The notes: a model not told the origin generated them from the letters alone. Shown: positions 25,201-38,188, counted from the stretch's first letter. The stretch is DNA of 64,000 nt from Artemisia argyi (GCA_030686995.1 CM060697.1:109190706-109254705), one strand, 5' to 3'. Translations and numbers: made by a program.

Positions 25201-27453
25201 ACGTCAACATAGGTACAACTTTCACAAGATATTTTGAAACAAATGACGATTATGTAGTATAAACACTAGTGATGACATTATGAATAAGTCTAGTAGATAC
25301 CATGGAAAACAAATTGTACGTGTTATAACTAAGATCGACTATTTTAATGCGTGTACTTGTGATTTGTGAACAAGTCGATTTAGATTGTGTTTCATCTTTA
25401 ACTGTAAAACAAGCTATCTAGAAAAGTTAATAGGTTGAATGGACGAGAGTGACATAAATCGTTCTACTACTAGAATAATGTCATTGTTCTCTAATGATAC
25501 TTGACACTCGCTATATTCAGTTTTTAACTTTGGAGTCAACCCGACCCGAACTATACCAAAACATTAAAGTTGTCAAATCAAAATCGGGTACGAACCTGCT
25601 CCTGGGGTAATGCAAACGAGACCAGTCATCATTCCTTGAACGGCCCCAATGACCGAAGGCTTTCCAAAGAAAATGACATCAAGGGTAGTCCAAACTAAAA
25701 GACTTGTGGCGGCACATATGTTTGTATTTAGTACGGCTACAGAAGCCGCAATGTTAGCAGCATATGGAGCTCCACCATTAAAACCAGACCATCCCAACCA
25801 TAGTAGTCCCGCTCCCGCAAGCATTAGCAAGATATTGTTTGGAGGAAACCTTTCCCTATCGCTTTTTATCCTTGGTCCAACCTTCAATATTTACGGCAAC
25901 AAATTCAAACTTATCAATATGGGTACATTTTACTTATGTGTTTGTTTATCACCAATCAATCAAGCTTGGAAACTAGAAGAAATATCCATTAGCCGAAATG
26001 AGTCAAATTTTATGCCTAAACGTGACGTTAAAGTATAAAACCTTCTAAACTTTTATACAGTTTCAGTAATAATATTTCGTTCACAAACAATTTAAACAAA
26101 AAAGTGTTTCAGATCAACCCAATCTTTGATAAATAACTTTTATGACTCGTTGTCAAGCCTCTTTTATTTCTAATTGACTTGCATAATACATAGTCATCAA
26201 CATGTAAGAGCAACCGTTTAAAATAAGAGCAATTTCATATCTCCTCTCGATATGATGATATTGTATACATGATCACAAGAAATGCATTGACTAAATTGGT
26301 ATGAAAAGTCTTTGCGTTTACAACGACTTTATCATTCTTTCAGCATCTTTTTTAACTTATTGTGCGAATAGGTTGGCCAATCAATTCTTAACATATATCA
26401 AATCAATTATAAATCGTTTTGTAATATATTTTTTTTTATTGTATTGATAGTGAAACGTCTTAATGGTCAACTTTTATAAAATAAATGGTAGCGTTTTTCT
26501 AATCAGTTTATACAATTCGTGTGTGCCATGTGTGTGTTTAAGCTACAAGTAAAAACTATTACATCGGTCCCAAAATATAAGTTCATTTTTTATTTTTCAA
26601 AGTCTTTTCTATCTTATTTTGACCTTAATTAAATTTTTCCGCGTTATATAATATTTGATAAAAAATATACAAATAAAAATGCATTTAAAACAAAAATTCA
26701 TTTCTATATTTTGCATCAAGTATAATGTAATACGAAAAAAAATAATTAAAGTAAAAAAAAAGTCAAAACAGACTTATATTTTGAGACGGAGAGAGTATGA
26801 AATTATTTATGTACCCAGTAAGCCGCAGTAAATCCAGCGATCCCAGATGATAAATGAATCACATAGCCACCCGAATAGTCAATAACACCCCAATGATACA
26901 AAAAGCCACCACCCCATAGACTAAACGCACCCACAGTATACGAAAATATTAACCACAACGGCACGAAAGCCATCCAAGCTCGTATATTCATCCTCCCAAG
27001 CACAGACCCCGCTAGCAAAATCATAGTAATCGCAGCAAAGGTAAACTGAAAATAAACCAATGTAGCCATAGGATATAACGGCTCATTCGGATTCTCAAGG
27101 ACCCCATTTCTCGTATAGTTTACACTCTCAGGCACCACTGCTTGACGTATTAAATACTTTTGACCCAGAGCAGGTGCACCTTTGCCCCAAAAAGGAAACA
27201 ACTGATCACCAAAAGCCATACGATAACAAAGTAACACCCAACATATGAGCACAGCTGCAAAGGCATATAGAGCCATAAAAGCCGAGTTAACTGCCCATTT
27301 CTTTTTTACTATAGAAGCATATAGAATCACAAGTCCTGGCATGCTTTGGAGGCCGACTAGGGTCGCTGCAGTCATTTGCCACGCGTTGTCGCCTTTGTTT
27401 AGCCATGCGGGGACTGAAGGAAGGTGTGTTTCGTATGCTCCTGGTGTAGCCAT
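22300..27453 (-). CDS. AMT2: AMT2-type ammonium transporter, copy A
   Basis: Four exons on the minus strand: 27453-26815, 25881-25596, 25101-24998 and 22734-22300, all GT-AG, giving 487 residues. The chosen start, MATPGAYE, fits known AMT2 N-termini; an open frame extends upstream to another ATG but is not family-like. About 11 hydrophobic segments are visible. Conserved AMT/Mep/Rh features include [13 protein letters not shown], with Asp192 and pore His200; [38 protein letters not shown]; and [10 protein letters not shown], with the second pore His at about 354. The tail [19 protein letters not shown] is typical of plant AMT2. The product should move ammonium across the plasma membrane. Copy B lies 11 kb upstream in the direction of transcription, with the same exon phases. 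Intron 1 holds a Stowaway MITE absent from copy B. No disabling change is seen. Confidence 0.95.
23537..23558 (-). repeat. Helitron-like 3' end with palindromic hairpin
   Basis: CCGCGCACGCGCGG (23545-23558) has perfect 6-bp arms. On the minus strand it is followed by ACATAATTAG, a plausible relic of the Helitron hairpin plus CTAG end. It lies in intron 3 of AMT2-A; the other end was not found. Confidence 0.3.
26560..26797. mobile_element. Stowaway MITE in AMT2-A intron 1
   Basis: Begins TACATCGGTCCCAAAATATA and ends TATATTTTGAGACGGAGAGA plus GTA: inverted ends bounded by TA. It sits only 17 bp beyond the exon 1 donor. The same intron of AMT2-B has uninterrupted sequence at this point (around 41785-41800). 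Confidence 0.85.
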
Positions 27454-27794
27454 ATTTGGTTCGAATGGTTTTAGACTACTTTTAGTTATTGTTTTGTTTT
27501 TGGGTTTAGTCATATGAAATGATTGTTTATATAATGTATAGATGAGATGAGTTGACAAGCAGTGGATTGAAGTCATTCTTGGAATAAAATACATTCCTAT
27601 TCATGAATCACGAGTCATGGATAGTTAGTGTCTTTCGAACAAATTTCTTAAGGTTAAATATGTAAGCATTTTTTAAAATTTTCACAACGACTATTCAAAT
27701 TATGTACGAGTAATATATATTTTTTTAAAGACAGTGGTGAATGGTGATTGATAAGCTACAACAAATAAGTTGACTATGTACATTTTCTCAAAAA

Positions 27795-28229
27795 AATATG
27801 CGGCCGTTTAATTGGTGAAAAATTTCTCAATTTTTCCATCTCTAAATTCTTTAAGAAGGGCATGATTTTTCTTCTCTAGAGAAGAGTTGAGAATTTTGAA
27901 AACGCGTTTAGTTGTAGTTATATTTTTCTTTTTTTAAAGTGATAAGAAAATTACCTCAAATTGCAGCGGTAGCGGTGGAGGATGACACGAGAGATTAGGA
28001 GTAGAATGGTGTACGTGTTTTTTTTTTTTTTTTGAGTTGAGAAAGAAAAAAGTGAGAATGTTAGAATGGACTTTTCAATTTTGATATTTAAAATTTAGAA
28101 AATGAGAATTTAATTTTTTTGAAAATTGTTAGAAAAAAGTGCGACTAAACGCGTTTTCAGTTTTTAAATTTTCTTATGAAAAATTTCTTGAAAAAATGAA
28201 TAATTTCTCTCTAACTAAACGCAACCTAA
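27795..28229. mobile_element. MITE-like TIR element, copy 1
   Basis: Left end GGCCGTTTAATTGGTGAAAA; right end, in reverse complement, GGTTGCGTTTAGTTAGAGAG. The interior includes GAGAAGAGTTGAGAATTTTG and ACGCGTTTAGT. A second, similar copy follows at 28271-28724. Confidence 0.6.
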
Positions 28230-28270
28230 AGCACTCCTTTTTCGAATAGTATAAGTAAAATGTGACGAAA

Positions 28271-28724
28271 CTTAGGGGCCTTTTAGTTGGTGAAAAAAAA
28301 TTCAATTTTTCCATAATTTCTTGAGAAGGTGATGGTTTTTCTTCTATAGAGAAGAGTTGAGAATTTTGAAAACGCGTTTAGATAGAGTTATATTTTTCTT
28401 TTTTTAAAATGATAAGAAGATTAACTCAAATTGCTACGGGGGTGGCGACAGCGGGCGGTGGCGACGAATGTCGGCGGTGGAGGATGATACGAGAGATTAA
28501 GGGTAGAATGATGTATGTGTTTTTTTTGGAGTTGAGAAAAAAAAATGAGAATGATAGAATGGGATTTTCAATTTTTTAGTTAAAATTTAGAAAATGAGAA
28601 TTCTATTTTTTTTTGAAAATTATTGAAAAAAAGTGCGACTAAACGCGTTTTTAGTTTTTTCATTTTCTTATGAAAAATTTTCAAAAAAATGAATAATTTC
28701 TCTCCAACTAAACGCACCATTAGA
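28271..28724. mobile_element. MITE-like TIR element, copy 2
   Basis: Same family and orientation as 27795-28229. Its ends GGGGCCTTTTAGTTGGTGAA and GGTGCGTTTAGTTGGAGAGA (reverse complement) are bounded by TTAG on both sides. Differences include an internal GGCGGTGGCGACG stretch. Confidence 0.6.
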
Positions 28725-28864
28725 ATTTTAAATTTTTAAGCATAACTAATTAATTAGTTTTCGTATAAAGATACACAGGTTTTTCGAATCAAATTAACAA
28801 ATTCGAATAGACCATTACTTGAAATAACATGTTTTGATATAAACGACTTGCATATAAGAGTTAC

Positions 28865-29570
28865 TGTTAGTTTGACGGATAATAAATTAATATATCATGA
28901 CCGGATTCGAACTCGAGACTTCGGGATTGCACACTTTACGTATGAGTTTCAATGAATTAATAATTATTGTTTTAGTGACGAATAATTATTAAATACACGA
29001 AATATAAACTTAACGGTAACTAACGACCGTTGGACGAAACATGAAGGACTTGATTTGGAAAAGAGTGAAAGTTCGGTTCGGGTTGGGCTTTGTGTACCCA
29101 AGGCCGGCCACCCTCCCTCTCTTAGGGTTTGGGATGGCTTTTGCTCCAAGTCTCTTGAATGCTATATAATGAGACCTCCTCTCTTTCATTCATTCATCCC
29201 TTGGTTCCAGAACAACCAAATCACTTCCTTCTCTTTCTTTGTGTCTAATCGATCTTTGATTGATAGAACCAATAGTTTAATCTTTTCGTGTAAAAGCGAA
29301 TCTAGCATTTCCGTTGAAACGCTATTAGTACGTGTGTGTGAGAACGAAGTGTTAGCATACTTTTGCTAACGGTGATCTTGCCTTGTGACTTGCCCTAGTC
29401 GATCCATATAAGCCCTCTCCTAGGGTTTATAAGTTCTTGCTCTTGCTAGTGAATAAGAGGTACGCTTCCATTTATATTCGGTTAATTTATTATTTGTATT
29501 TAATCTATTCCGCTGCGTACTCTATGATGTTTATATGTTTATAGTTTATTATTATTCATATATTCCAACA
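28865..29570 (+). repeat. 5' LTR of copia element 1
   Basis: 706 bp, TGTTAG...CCAACA, containing a probable TATA motif (GCTATATAATGAGACC at about 29160). Confidence 0.92.
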
Positions 29571-31112
29571 GTGGCATCAAGAGCCGTTAATACATTATAA
29601 TGAATTACCGAAACACATAAAAATTGAATCGTTTGATTAATCACATGTTTGGTGTTCTTATGTTTTTATATTTTTCATAAACCCTAGATTTTTTTTTTTT
29701 TAATTTTCGAATTTTTTTTTATATAAATGTCGATTTTATTTTATTTTTAAAAGAAATTAGGGTTTGATGAATTATGTGATAAAAACTTGTAGAAACCCTA
29801 GGTTGCATGTAATTTATGTGTATACAAATGGATATTTGTGATATGACGTTTGGTTGCGTTCCTTGATTGACATGATTATTTGTTATAATATGTGCAATAT
29901 GACCATCCATGACAAACTATGCATGTGTTGTTATGGATTTATGATTGTTATGATTTCATGCTTATTTATACGATTTGGTTATAATTGATGTAATGATTTA
30001 GTAAATATTATGATTAAAGATTACTAAAATTTAATTAATTATAAAATTAGGGAAGACCCTATTAATCGTATATTAAATCAATTGTGTGTTTTAAATTGAT
30101 TTTGATTTGAATGTCCATTATTGTTGTTGTTTGTTTATTTTATTTATTACTTTTGTTTTATATGTTATTGTGACATGATAGTAACAAAGGGTAATTTCAT
30201 AAATAAAATATTAAACGGACTTAATAATGGTGAAATCTTGTTTTGAGCTTATATATAAATCTTGGACTTTTGGTTGATTGATCGCGACTGTATTAAGTGG
30301 TTGTAAGGTGAAACTATTTTGACAAACTAAAAAGTGGTATAAGGATGGCTTAGCATTAAATTGCGGCCTTAGTGAGCCTCCATTCTGGCTTACCGCTCGC
30401 CTGTGAGTCAAATTTAGTTTTACCTAACATCCATGATAACTATGAAGCACTTAAGGCAAAGTTGTAAGTTTCTCAACGCCTCAATCAAAACTTTGGAGAT
30501 TTAAGCTCGTAAAGAAAATAAATGAGTAAAAGTTTTTTACATGAAACATATGCTACAAGATGAATGCATGACATCTTTGTACATATATTTGATTACACAC
30601 ATCAAATTTACTACCCTTAAATTTAAGTTATATGTCATCCAATGAAACGGAAACACCTAAAATTGGGTCTACGTCAGGGCATAACCTGGCTAGATTGCAA
30701 TGGAAGGGCAAATTACATGATTTCATCACTAGCAGATCAACTGGTGTGGTGTAATTATGTAAGTTTGCTGTTTCTTAAGTTGGTTAACTTAATTGAGTTG
30801 ATAGCGGGTTCTGATCACTCAAGGCATAAGAAGATGGGGATAAAACATGCTTACATTGCAACTGCGGTTGGCAAATATGTAAATCCCATCGATTCTAGGA
30901 ATTGCAATTGAATATTGGCAATTGGGACACGTCTCGTACCTTGTTGAATACCGTCATCACTAGCAGATCAACTGATGTGATGAACCTATGTCAATTTGGA
31001 TCCTAGTTTTTCATTGTAAAATTAAATGGTTATATGATTATGAACCAAGGGTATTTAATTTTCTTGAAATTTTATTATCGAAAGTACTAACTTTTGAATT
31101 TTTTCTGTAGAA
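29571..31112 (+). other. Leader region of copia element 1
   Basis: Runs from the primer-binding site to the gag start. No open frame of note is present. It includes repeated TCACTAGCAGATCAACTG segments at about 30725 and 30957. Confidence 0.6.
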
Positions 31113-34100
31113 ATGGCTACACCCGAAAACACTAATATGAGCAACATGAGTTCTGCGTTCAAGCAAATGATTGATCGAGACAAGTTGACTGGTGAAAATT
31201 TCAATGATTGGCATCGATCCTTAAGAATCACCTTGAGGATGGCCAAAAGATATGATTATCTTGGTGAACCACTTCCTGCAAAACCTGCTGAGGATGCAAC
31301 ACAAGCACAGAAGGATGCTTATAATGTTGAATATTAAAAGCACAATGATATGGCTTGTCTCATGTTAGCTGGGATGGATACTCAATTGCAGAAACAGTTT
31401 GAGCAATTTGGACCCATGGACATGATAAATGAACTCATACGAATGTTTGAGAAACCACCTGCTGCAGAATTATATGATTTAATAGAATCTGTGCATAATT
31501 GTAAGCAGGAAGCAGGAAAATCCGTGAGTGCCCACGTATTGTCCATGAAACACTATATGGATCAATTGGAGCGACTTGGCTGTGGATATCAGGAAAACGT
31601 ATGTATTGGTCTCATCTTGCGATCCCTTAATCAGGATTTGTATAGTGATTTTGTATGCAACTATAATATGCATTGCAAGGGGAAGACAGTTAGTGAAGTT
31701 CATGCAATGCTTATTGAGTATGAGAAAGGCCTGAATAAGAAGGCACCTACACCAGCTGTAATGGCAATACAGGGTGGTAGGATCACCAAGAAGAAACCCA
31801 ACAAACCGCAAAATGCGAACTTCAAGGGTAAAGGCAATGGTAATGGTAAAGGCAAACAAATTGCAACTCACCAACAGAAGCCTAAGAAGCAAAATCCTCC
31901 TCCTGCTAAGAAGAAGGAAAATTTCAATAAGGATTTGGCTACTTGTCACTACTGCAACACTCCTGGTCATTGGAAGCGGAGCTGTCCATTGTTACTAGAG
32001 GAGTTGCGCCTCAACAAAGGTAAAATGCCGGGTAACGTCGCAAGCACTTCAGGTATGTTTATGATTGAGTTATTTTCTTTTCCTCGTAAGAATAATTCCT
32101 GGATCTATGATACAGGATGTGGTACTCACATCTGTAATACGTCACAGGGACTTAGAGGAGCAAGGAAGCTGGCCTATGGAGAAAGATACTTGTACGTAGG
32201 AAATGGTGTACGTGCAGCAGTTGAAGCCATAGGGACTTTTGATTTAGTTTTACCTTCGGGAATGATACTAGTATTGAATAATTGTCATTTTGCACCCTCT
32301 ATTGTTAGGGGTGTCATTTCAGTTTCCTTGTTATTGGATAATGGTTTTGTTCACACATTTATTAATAATGGAATTTCTGTTTCTTTAAATAATGTTTTTT
32401 ACTTTAATGCAATTCCAATAAATGGTGTGTTTGAAATTGATATGGAAGATTCCATGTCCAAGAGAAATAATTCTGTGTATAGCATTAGCAATAAGAGAAT
32501 CAAGTCTAACTTGCATTCGTCTTGTCTTTGGCACTGTCGTCTTGCTCATATAGGCAAGGATCGCATGGAAAAGCTGCAACATGATGGGCTTTTGCATAAG
32601 ATCAATGATGATTCATTTGATAAATGCGAATCCTGCATATCTGAGAAGATGATAAGGAAACCTTTTTCACCTCAAGTGGAAAGGGTCTACTTGGATTAAT
32701 ACACACTGATGTGTGTGATCCACTTAGACATGTGTCAAGACGTGGTGCTACCTACTTCATAACCTTCACGGATGATTATAGTCGTTATGGTTATGTTTAT
32801 TTACTTAAACATAAACATGAGGTCTTTAATACCTTCAAGGCTTTTAAAAGTGAAGTAGAATTACAACTCGGTAAGAAGATTAAGGCACTTCGATCCGATA
32901 GAGGCGGTGAATATTTAAGCCAAGAGTTTAAAGATTATCTAACTGAGTGTGGCATAGTCCAGCATCTCACGGCTCCTTATACTCCACAACAAAATGGTGT
33001 ATCTGAAAGGAGAAATCGTACTTTGCTAGACATGGTACGATCAATGTTTAATCTTACATCTCTACCCTTATCCTTTTGGGATTATGCCCTTGAAACTGCT
33101 ATTTGCATATTGAATATGGTTCCAACAAAGAAGGTTGATAAGACTCCATATGAATTATGGACAGGAAAAGCTCCAAACTTTTCTTACTTAATGGTCTGGG
33201 GTTGTGACGCGTTTGTTAAACGTGATTCACCAGATAAACTCCAACAGAGATCTGTTAAGTGTATCTTTGTAGGATACCCAAAGGAAACGATGGGTTACTA
33301 CTTTTACTTTCCACCAGAGAATAAAGTCATTGTGGCTAGGTATGGAGATTTCTCTGAAAATAATCTCATATCTCAAGAATTCAGTGGAAGAGTTTATGAT
33401 CTAGAGGATGAAGATACATCACCTTCTGAAAACACTAGCACACTTCCTGTGGAACCTGAAAGTTTAGGTCCTCCACCTGAAGTGGAAGTGGTACCCATTC
33501 GCAGATCTTCAAGAACTGTGAAAGCACCCGAACGTCTATGTCTTAACGTAGTATGTGAGGAAACGATAACAGGGGATTTTAATGAACCTACTAGTTATAA
33601 GGCTGCCATAAATGGTCCTGAAAAGGAGAAATGGCAGAGTGCTATGAATGGGGAAATGCAGTCCATGAAAGACAATGAAGTCTCGGAAGAAGTAGACTTA
33701 CCTCCAAATGCTAAGGTAGTTGGAAGTAAATGGCTCTACAAAATGAAAACAGACATGGATGGCATTGTACACATCTATAAGGCTCGTTTGGTAGCTAAAG
33801 GCTATACTCAAACATTTGGTGTTGACTACGAGGATACCTTTTCTCCTGTAGCTGACATTAGAGCTATTAGGATTCTCTTAGCCATAGCTGCCTACTATGA
33901 CTATGAGATATGGCAAATGGATGTCAAAACCGCCTTCTTGTATGGTCGCCTAGATGAAGACATCTATATGGCGCAGCCTGAGGGGTTTGTGAATCCAGAA
34001 TTTCCAAACCGTGTATGCAAACTTAAAAGATCCATTTATGGATTAAAGCAAGCATCACGTCAATGGAATAAGAGATTTGACGCAGAAATCAAAAGTTTTG

Positions 34101-35170
34101 GATTTAGTCAGAATCTTGATGAGCCATGTGTATACCAGAAAGCTAGTGGGAGTAATGTTACTTTCCTTATCCTATATGTCGATGACATATTAATATTAGG
34201 AAATCGTATACCAAGTTTAAACGAAGTTAAAGCTTATCTTGGTAGATGTTTTTCTATGAAGGATTTAGGAGAAGCAACATTCATCCTTGGAATCAAGATC
34301 TACAGAGATAGATCAAAGCGGTTGATTGGATTAAGTCAAAGTACTTACATTGATAAAGTATTGAAGAGATTTAATATGCAAAATTCCAAGAAAGGATATT
34401 AGCCAATGCAAGTAGAACATGGCTTAAGTAGCAAACTGTGTGCTTCAACACCTAAAGAGGTTGCACTAATGAAGAAAGTTCCATATGCTTCAGCAGTAGG
34501 ATATATCATGTATGCATTTAGATGCACAAGACCTGATGTGGCGTTTGCACAAAATATGACCAGTCGTTATCAACAGAATCCAGGTGGAAAGCACTGGCAC
34601 GCTGTTAAAAGCATTCTTAAGTATTTAAGGAATACTAAAGATATGTTTCTAGTGTATGGGGGAAATCCAGAAGCAGAACTTGATGTTACAGGTTACTGTG
34701 ATGCGTCCTTTGAAACTGATAAAGATGATACGAAGTCTCAGACAGGTTATGTCTTTGTTATTAATGGAGGAGCAGTTGACTGGAAGAGCAAGAAGCAGAC
34801 AACTATTGCGATGTCTGTTACAGAAGCTGAGTATATTGCTGCATCGGAAGCTGCGATGGAAGCTGTTTGGATTAGGAAATTCATTTCGGGGCTTGGTATT
34901 ATGCCGTCAATTGAATTACCTATTAATATGTATTGTGACAACTCTGCCGCAGTTACATTCGTCAATGAACCTGGAGTTATGAAGGGCGCCAGACATTTTT
35001 CTAGAAGATATCACTATGTTCGAGAACAAGTCGATATAGGTGAAATCAATTTACTCAAAATTCACACAGATAACAATCTAGCTGATCCATTTACGAAGGC
35101 TCTATCTAAGGAAAAGCTTACTCATCATGCTAATAGCATTGGACTTCGTTTAGCTAGTAGTTTCATGTAA
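31113..35170 (+). pseudogene. Copia gag-pol polyprotein, broken
   Basis: Domain order is that of Ty1/copia. Gag comes first, with a CCHC knuckle, CHYCNTPGHWKRSC (about 31942). Protease is marked by WIYDTGC; integrase by the H-H-C-C zinc region and the DDE core including LRSDRGGEY. Reverse transcriptase follows, with FLYGRLDEDIYMAQPEGF and LYVDDILIL, and RNase H with TEAEYIAASEAA and MYCDNSAA. Three breaks are visible: an in-frame TAA at 31335-31337, a frameshift near 32680 just before the integrase core, and a TAG at 34400-34402 where the sister copy at 44986-46866 has a sense codon. The element cannot make a full polyprotein and would need help to move. Confidence 0.92.
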
Positions 35171-36007
35171 ATCTGTGGTTAGTATTTGGATAAAGGATAT
35201 TGTAAGCAATAATTATTCGAATGAAATGAAGTATTGTGTTATGATTATTTCTATTCATAAATATTGTATCCTATATTTGCATGTTTAATCCATGAATAAT
35301 TTTAAGTTATTCTAAATAGTCCGTTGTCAATTAATGATATGAGACTATCATTGAACTAAGACAAATCTGAGTTTTGGTATAATATATTTAAATATATTGA
35401 TGCGTAGACATGCCAATTTCACATGATATTCAATACTGGATAAATTGGATATATGACAAAATCCCAATTACATGATTGTACTTATGGATGTTGTCATTAG
35501 AGTAAATCATGAATATTTATCCTCAGACTTGAGATACTAGGTAACAACTGTGGATGTAGCTCATTTTCTGTTAGATAATCTAACGCTATCTGTAACTGGT
35601 AGTTATAAGGATTATTTTCAGAGGTGATGCGAAGTTCATAGCTTACGCTTGTAGTCAATACGGGATTTGGTTCCTTCAAATTTGTTTTGAAGTTTAATAC
35701 TGTTTGGCCACTCGTAGGATTAACAAGATGTTTGCATGGCCATGCCCAAGGTCTATCTGGAATGCGTTCAGAAGAATTGGTAATCTTGCTTGATCATAAA
35801 TAACGAGAAACATTAGTTAATTATGGAATGACTTCGATCCATATCCATATTAACATAGTATTAGAATCAAAAGGATAAGTATGATGATGAATCATCAAAG
35901 GTGGTTTTTTCCAGGAAAACCATACTCGTGATCGTTCTGGGGACATTGGCATGTTATGCTAGACTAACCATTGTCATTGTTACATTAATCTATATCCGAG
36001 TGGGAGC
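35171..36007 (+). other. 3' untranslated internal part of copia element 1
   Basis: Lies between the end of pol and the 3' LTR and matches 44151-44985 of the inverted second copy. It is non-coding and ends in the polypurine tract next to the LTR. Confidence 0.8.
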
Positions 36008-36713
36008 TGTTAGTTTGACAGATAATAAATTAATATATCATGACCGGATTCGAACTCGAGACTTCGGGATTGCACACTTTACGTATGAGTTTCAATGAAT
36101 TAATAATTATTGTTTTAGTGACGAATAATTATTAAATACACGAAATATAAACTTAACGGTAACTAACGACCGTTGGACGAAACATGAAGGACTTGATTTG
36201 GAAAAGAGTGAAAGTTCGGTTCGGGTTGGGCTTTGTGTACCCAAGGCCGGCCACCCTCCCTCTCTTAGGGTTTGGGATGGCTTTTGCTCCAAGTCTCTTG
36301 AATGCTATATATTGAGACCTCCTCTCATTCATTCATTCATCCCTTGGTTCCAGAGCAACCAAATCACTTCCTTCTCTTTCTTTGTGTCTAATCGATCTTT
36401 GATTGATAGGACCAATAGTTTAATCTTTTCGTGTAAAAGCGAATCTAGCATTTCCGTTGAAACGCTATTAGTACGTGTGTGTGAGAACGAAGTGTTAGCA
36501 TACTTTTGCTAACGGTGATCTTGCCTTGTGACTTGCCCTAGTCGATCCATATAAGCCCTCTCCTAGGGTTTATAAGTTCTTGTTCTTGCTAGTGAATAAG
36601 AGGTATGCTTCCATTTATATTCGGTTAATTTATTATTTGTATTTGATCTATTTCACTGCGTACTCTTTGATGTTTATATGTTTATAGTTTATTATTATTC
36701 ATATATTCCAACA
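36008..36713 (+). repeat. 3' LTR of copia element 1
   Basis: 706 bp, same ends as the 5' LTR. Confidence 0.92.
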
Positions 36714-36800
36714 GTTAATGTTTTGACCCGGTACTTAACGTGCCAAATTTATCAAGTTTACTCTAAAATTGAAGAACAATGAACTTTTGAGGTTCCATGG

Positions 36801-37642
36801 ATTGTCATTGTTACATTAATCTATATCCGAGTGGGAGCTGTTAGTTTGACGGATAATAAATTAATATATCATGACCGGATTCGAACTCGAGACTTCGGGA
36901 TTGCACACTTTACGTATGAGTTTCAATGAATTAATAATTATTGTTTTAGTGACGAATAATTATTAAATACACGAAATATAAACTTAACGGTAACTAACGA
37001 CCGTTGGACGAAACATGAAGGACTTGATTTGGAAAAGAGTGAAAGTTCGGTTCGGGTTGGGCTTTGTGTACCCAAGGCCGGCCACCCTCCCTCTCTTAGG
37101 GTTTGGGATGGCTTTTGCTCCAAGTCTCTTGAATGCTATATATTGAGACCTCCTCTCATTCATTCATTCCTCCCTTGGTTCCAGAGCAACCAAATCACTT
37201 CCTTCTCTTTCTTTGTGTCTAATCGATCTTTGATTGATAGGACCAATAGTTTAATCTTTTCGTGTAAAAGCGAATCTAGCATTTCCGTTGAAACGCTATT
37301 AGTACGTGTGTGTGAGAACGAAGTGTTAGCATACTTTTGCTAACGGTGATCTTGCCTTGTGACTTGCCCTAGTCGATCCATATAAGCCCTCTCCTAGGGT
37401 TTATAAGTTCTTGTTCTTGCTAGTGAATAAGAGGTATGCTTCCATTTATATTCGGTTAATTTATTATTTGTATTTGATCTATTTCACTGCGTACTCTTTG
37501 ATGTTTATATGTTTATAGTTTATTATTATTCATATATTATTCATATATTCCAACAGTTAATGTTTTGACCCGGTACTTAACGTGCCAAATTTATCAAGTT
37601 TACTCTAAAATTGAAGAACAATGAACTTTTGAGGTTCCATGG
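36801..37642 (+). repeat. Tandem duplication carrying a third LTR
   Basis: Bases 35970-36800 (38 bp of internal 3' end, the LTR, and 87 bp of host flank beginning GTTAATGTTTTGACCC) are repeated directly as 36801-37642. The third LTR is 36839-37555 and carries an 11-bp extra ATTATTCATAT-type unit near its end. Very few other differences separate the two copies. Confidence 0.88.
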
Positions 37643-37730
37643 CTCTACTATATCCAATTTTTCTATGCATTTTCAGATGCAAAAGCAGGAGATTAATCCC
37701 TCCACCTCTGTACCCAAAGCCTCAAGTATT

Positions 37731-37731
<1 letters not shown>

Positions 37732-37762
<31 letters not shown>
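37732..37762. repeat. T homopolymer
   Basis: 31 T residues. Confidence 0.95.
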
Positions 37763-37772
<10 letters not shown>

Positions 37773-38022
37773 ACACACTAACATACATTAATTAAACTTA
37801 TAATTTATCATAATTAAATGTGAATTTTAATTTAGTAATTCTAAATTAAACTTATAATTTAGCATAATTAACTGTGATTTTTAATTTAATACACTCAAAA
37901 TTTTCATATATTTACAACTTATAAGGTGCACATTGGGCACACGTTAGCAAATTCTTATTTATATAAGTTGAAACATAGTGATGATAATAGCACATATATA
38001 ATTAATCACGATTATTAAAAAA

Positions 38023-38060
38023 CTAGACGATCACCCGTATATAGCGGCGACATTGTATAG
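38023..38060 (-). repeat. Helitron-like 3' terminus
   Basis: On the minus strand: CCGCTATATACGG hairpin, then GTGATCGT and CTAG|T. Related sequence lies near 21.53 kb in the AMT2-A flank. Confidence 0.4.
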
Positions 38061-38077
38061 CAGTGTTAATTTGTTTG

Positions 38078-38188
<111 letters not shown>

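Larger units (their letters stand above)
28865..36713 (+). mobile_element. Ty1/copia LTR retrotransposon, element 1
   Basis: Two 706-bp LTRs (28865-29570 and 36008-36713) enclose a primer-binding-like site (TGGCATCAAGAGCCG at 29572), gag-pol, and a purine-rich tract (GAGTGGGAGC) before the 3' LTR. LTRs start TGTTAG and end CCAACA. By eye they differ at about eleven positions, so the insertion is not very recent. The left flank ends GTTAC and the right begins GTTAA, a likely 5-bp target duplication with one change. It stands about 1.4 kb upstream of the AMT2-A start codon. Confidence 0.93.

Noticed and set aside
27245..27517. Plus-strand frame opposite AMT2-A exon 1
   Set aside because: Antisense shadow of a conserved membrane-protein exon; the equivalent region of AMT2-B does not support it as a gene.
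28888..28925. GGATTCGAACTCG resembling a tRNA T-loop/B box
   Set aside because: It lies inside every LTR copy of the copia element and no tRNA acceptor or anticodon fold surrounds it.
31479..31970. 163-residue minus-strand open frame
   Set aside because: Antisense shadow of the copia gag frame, with no family features.
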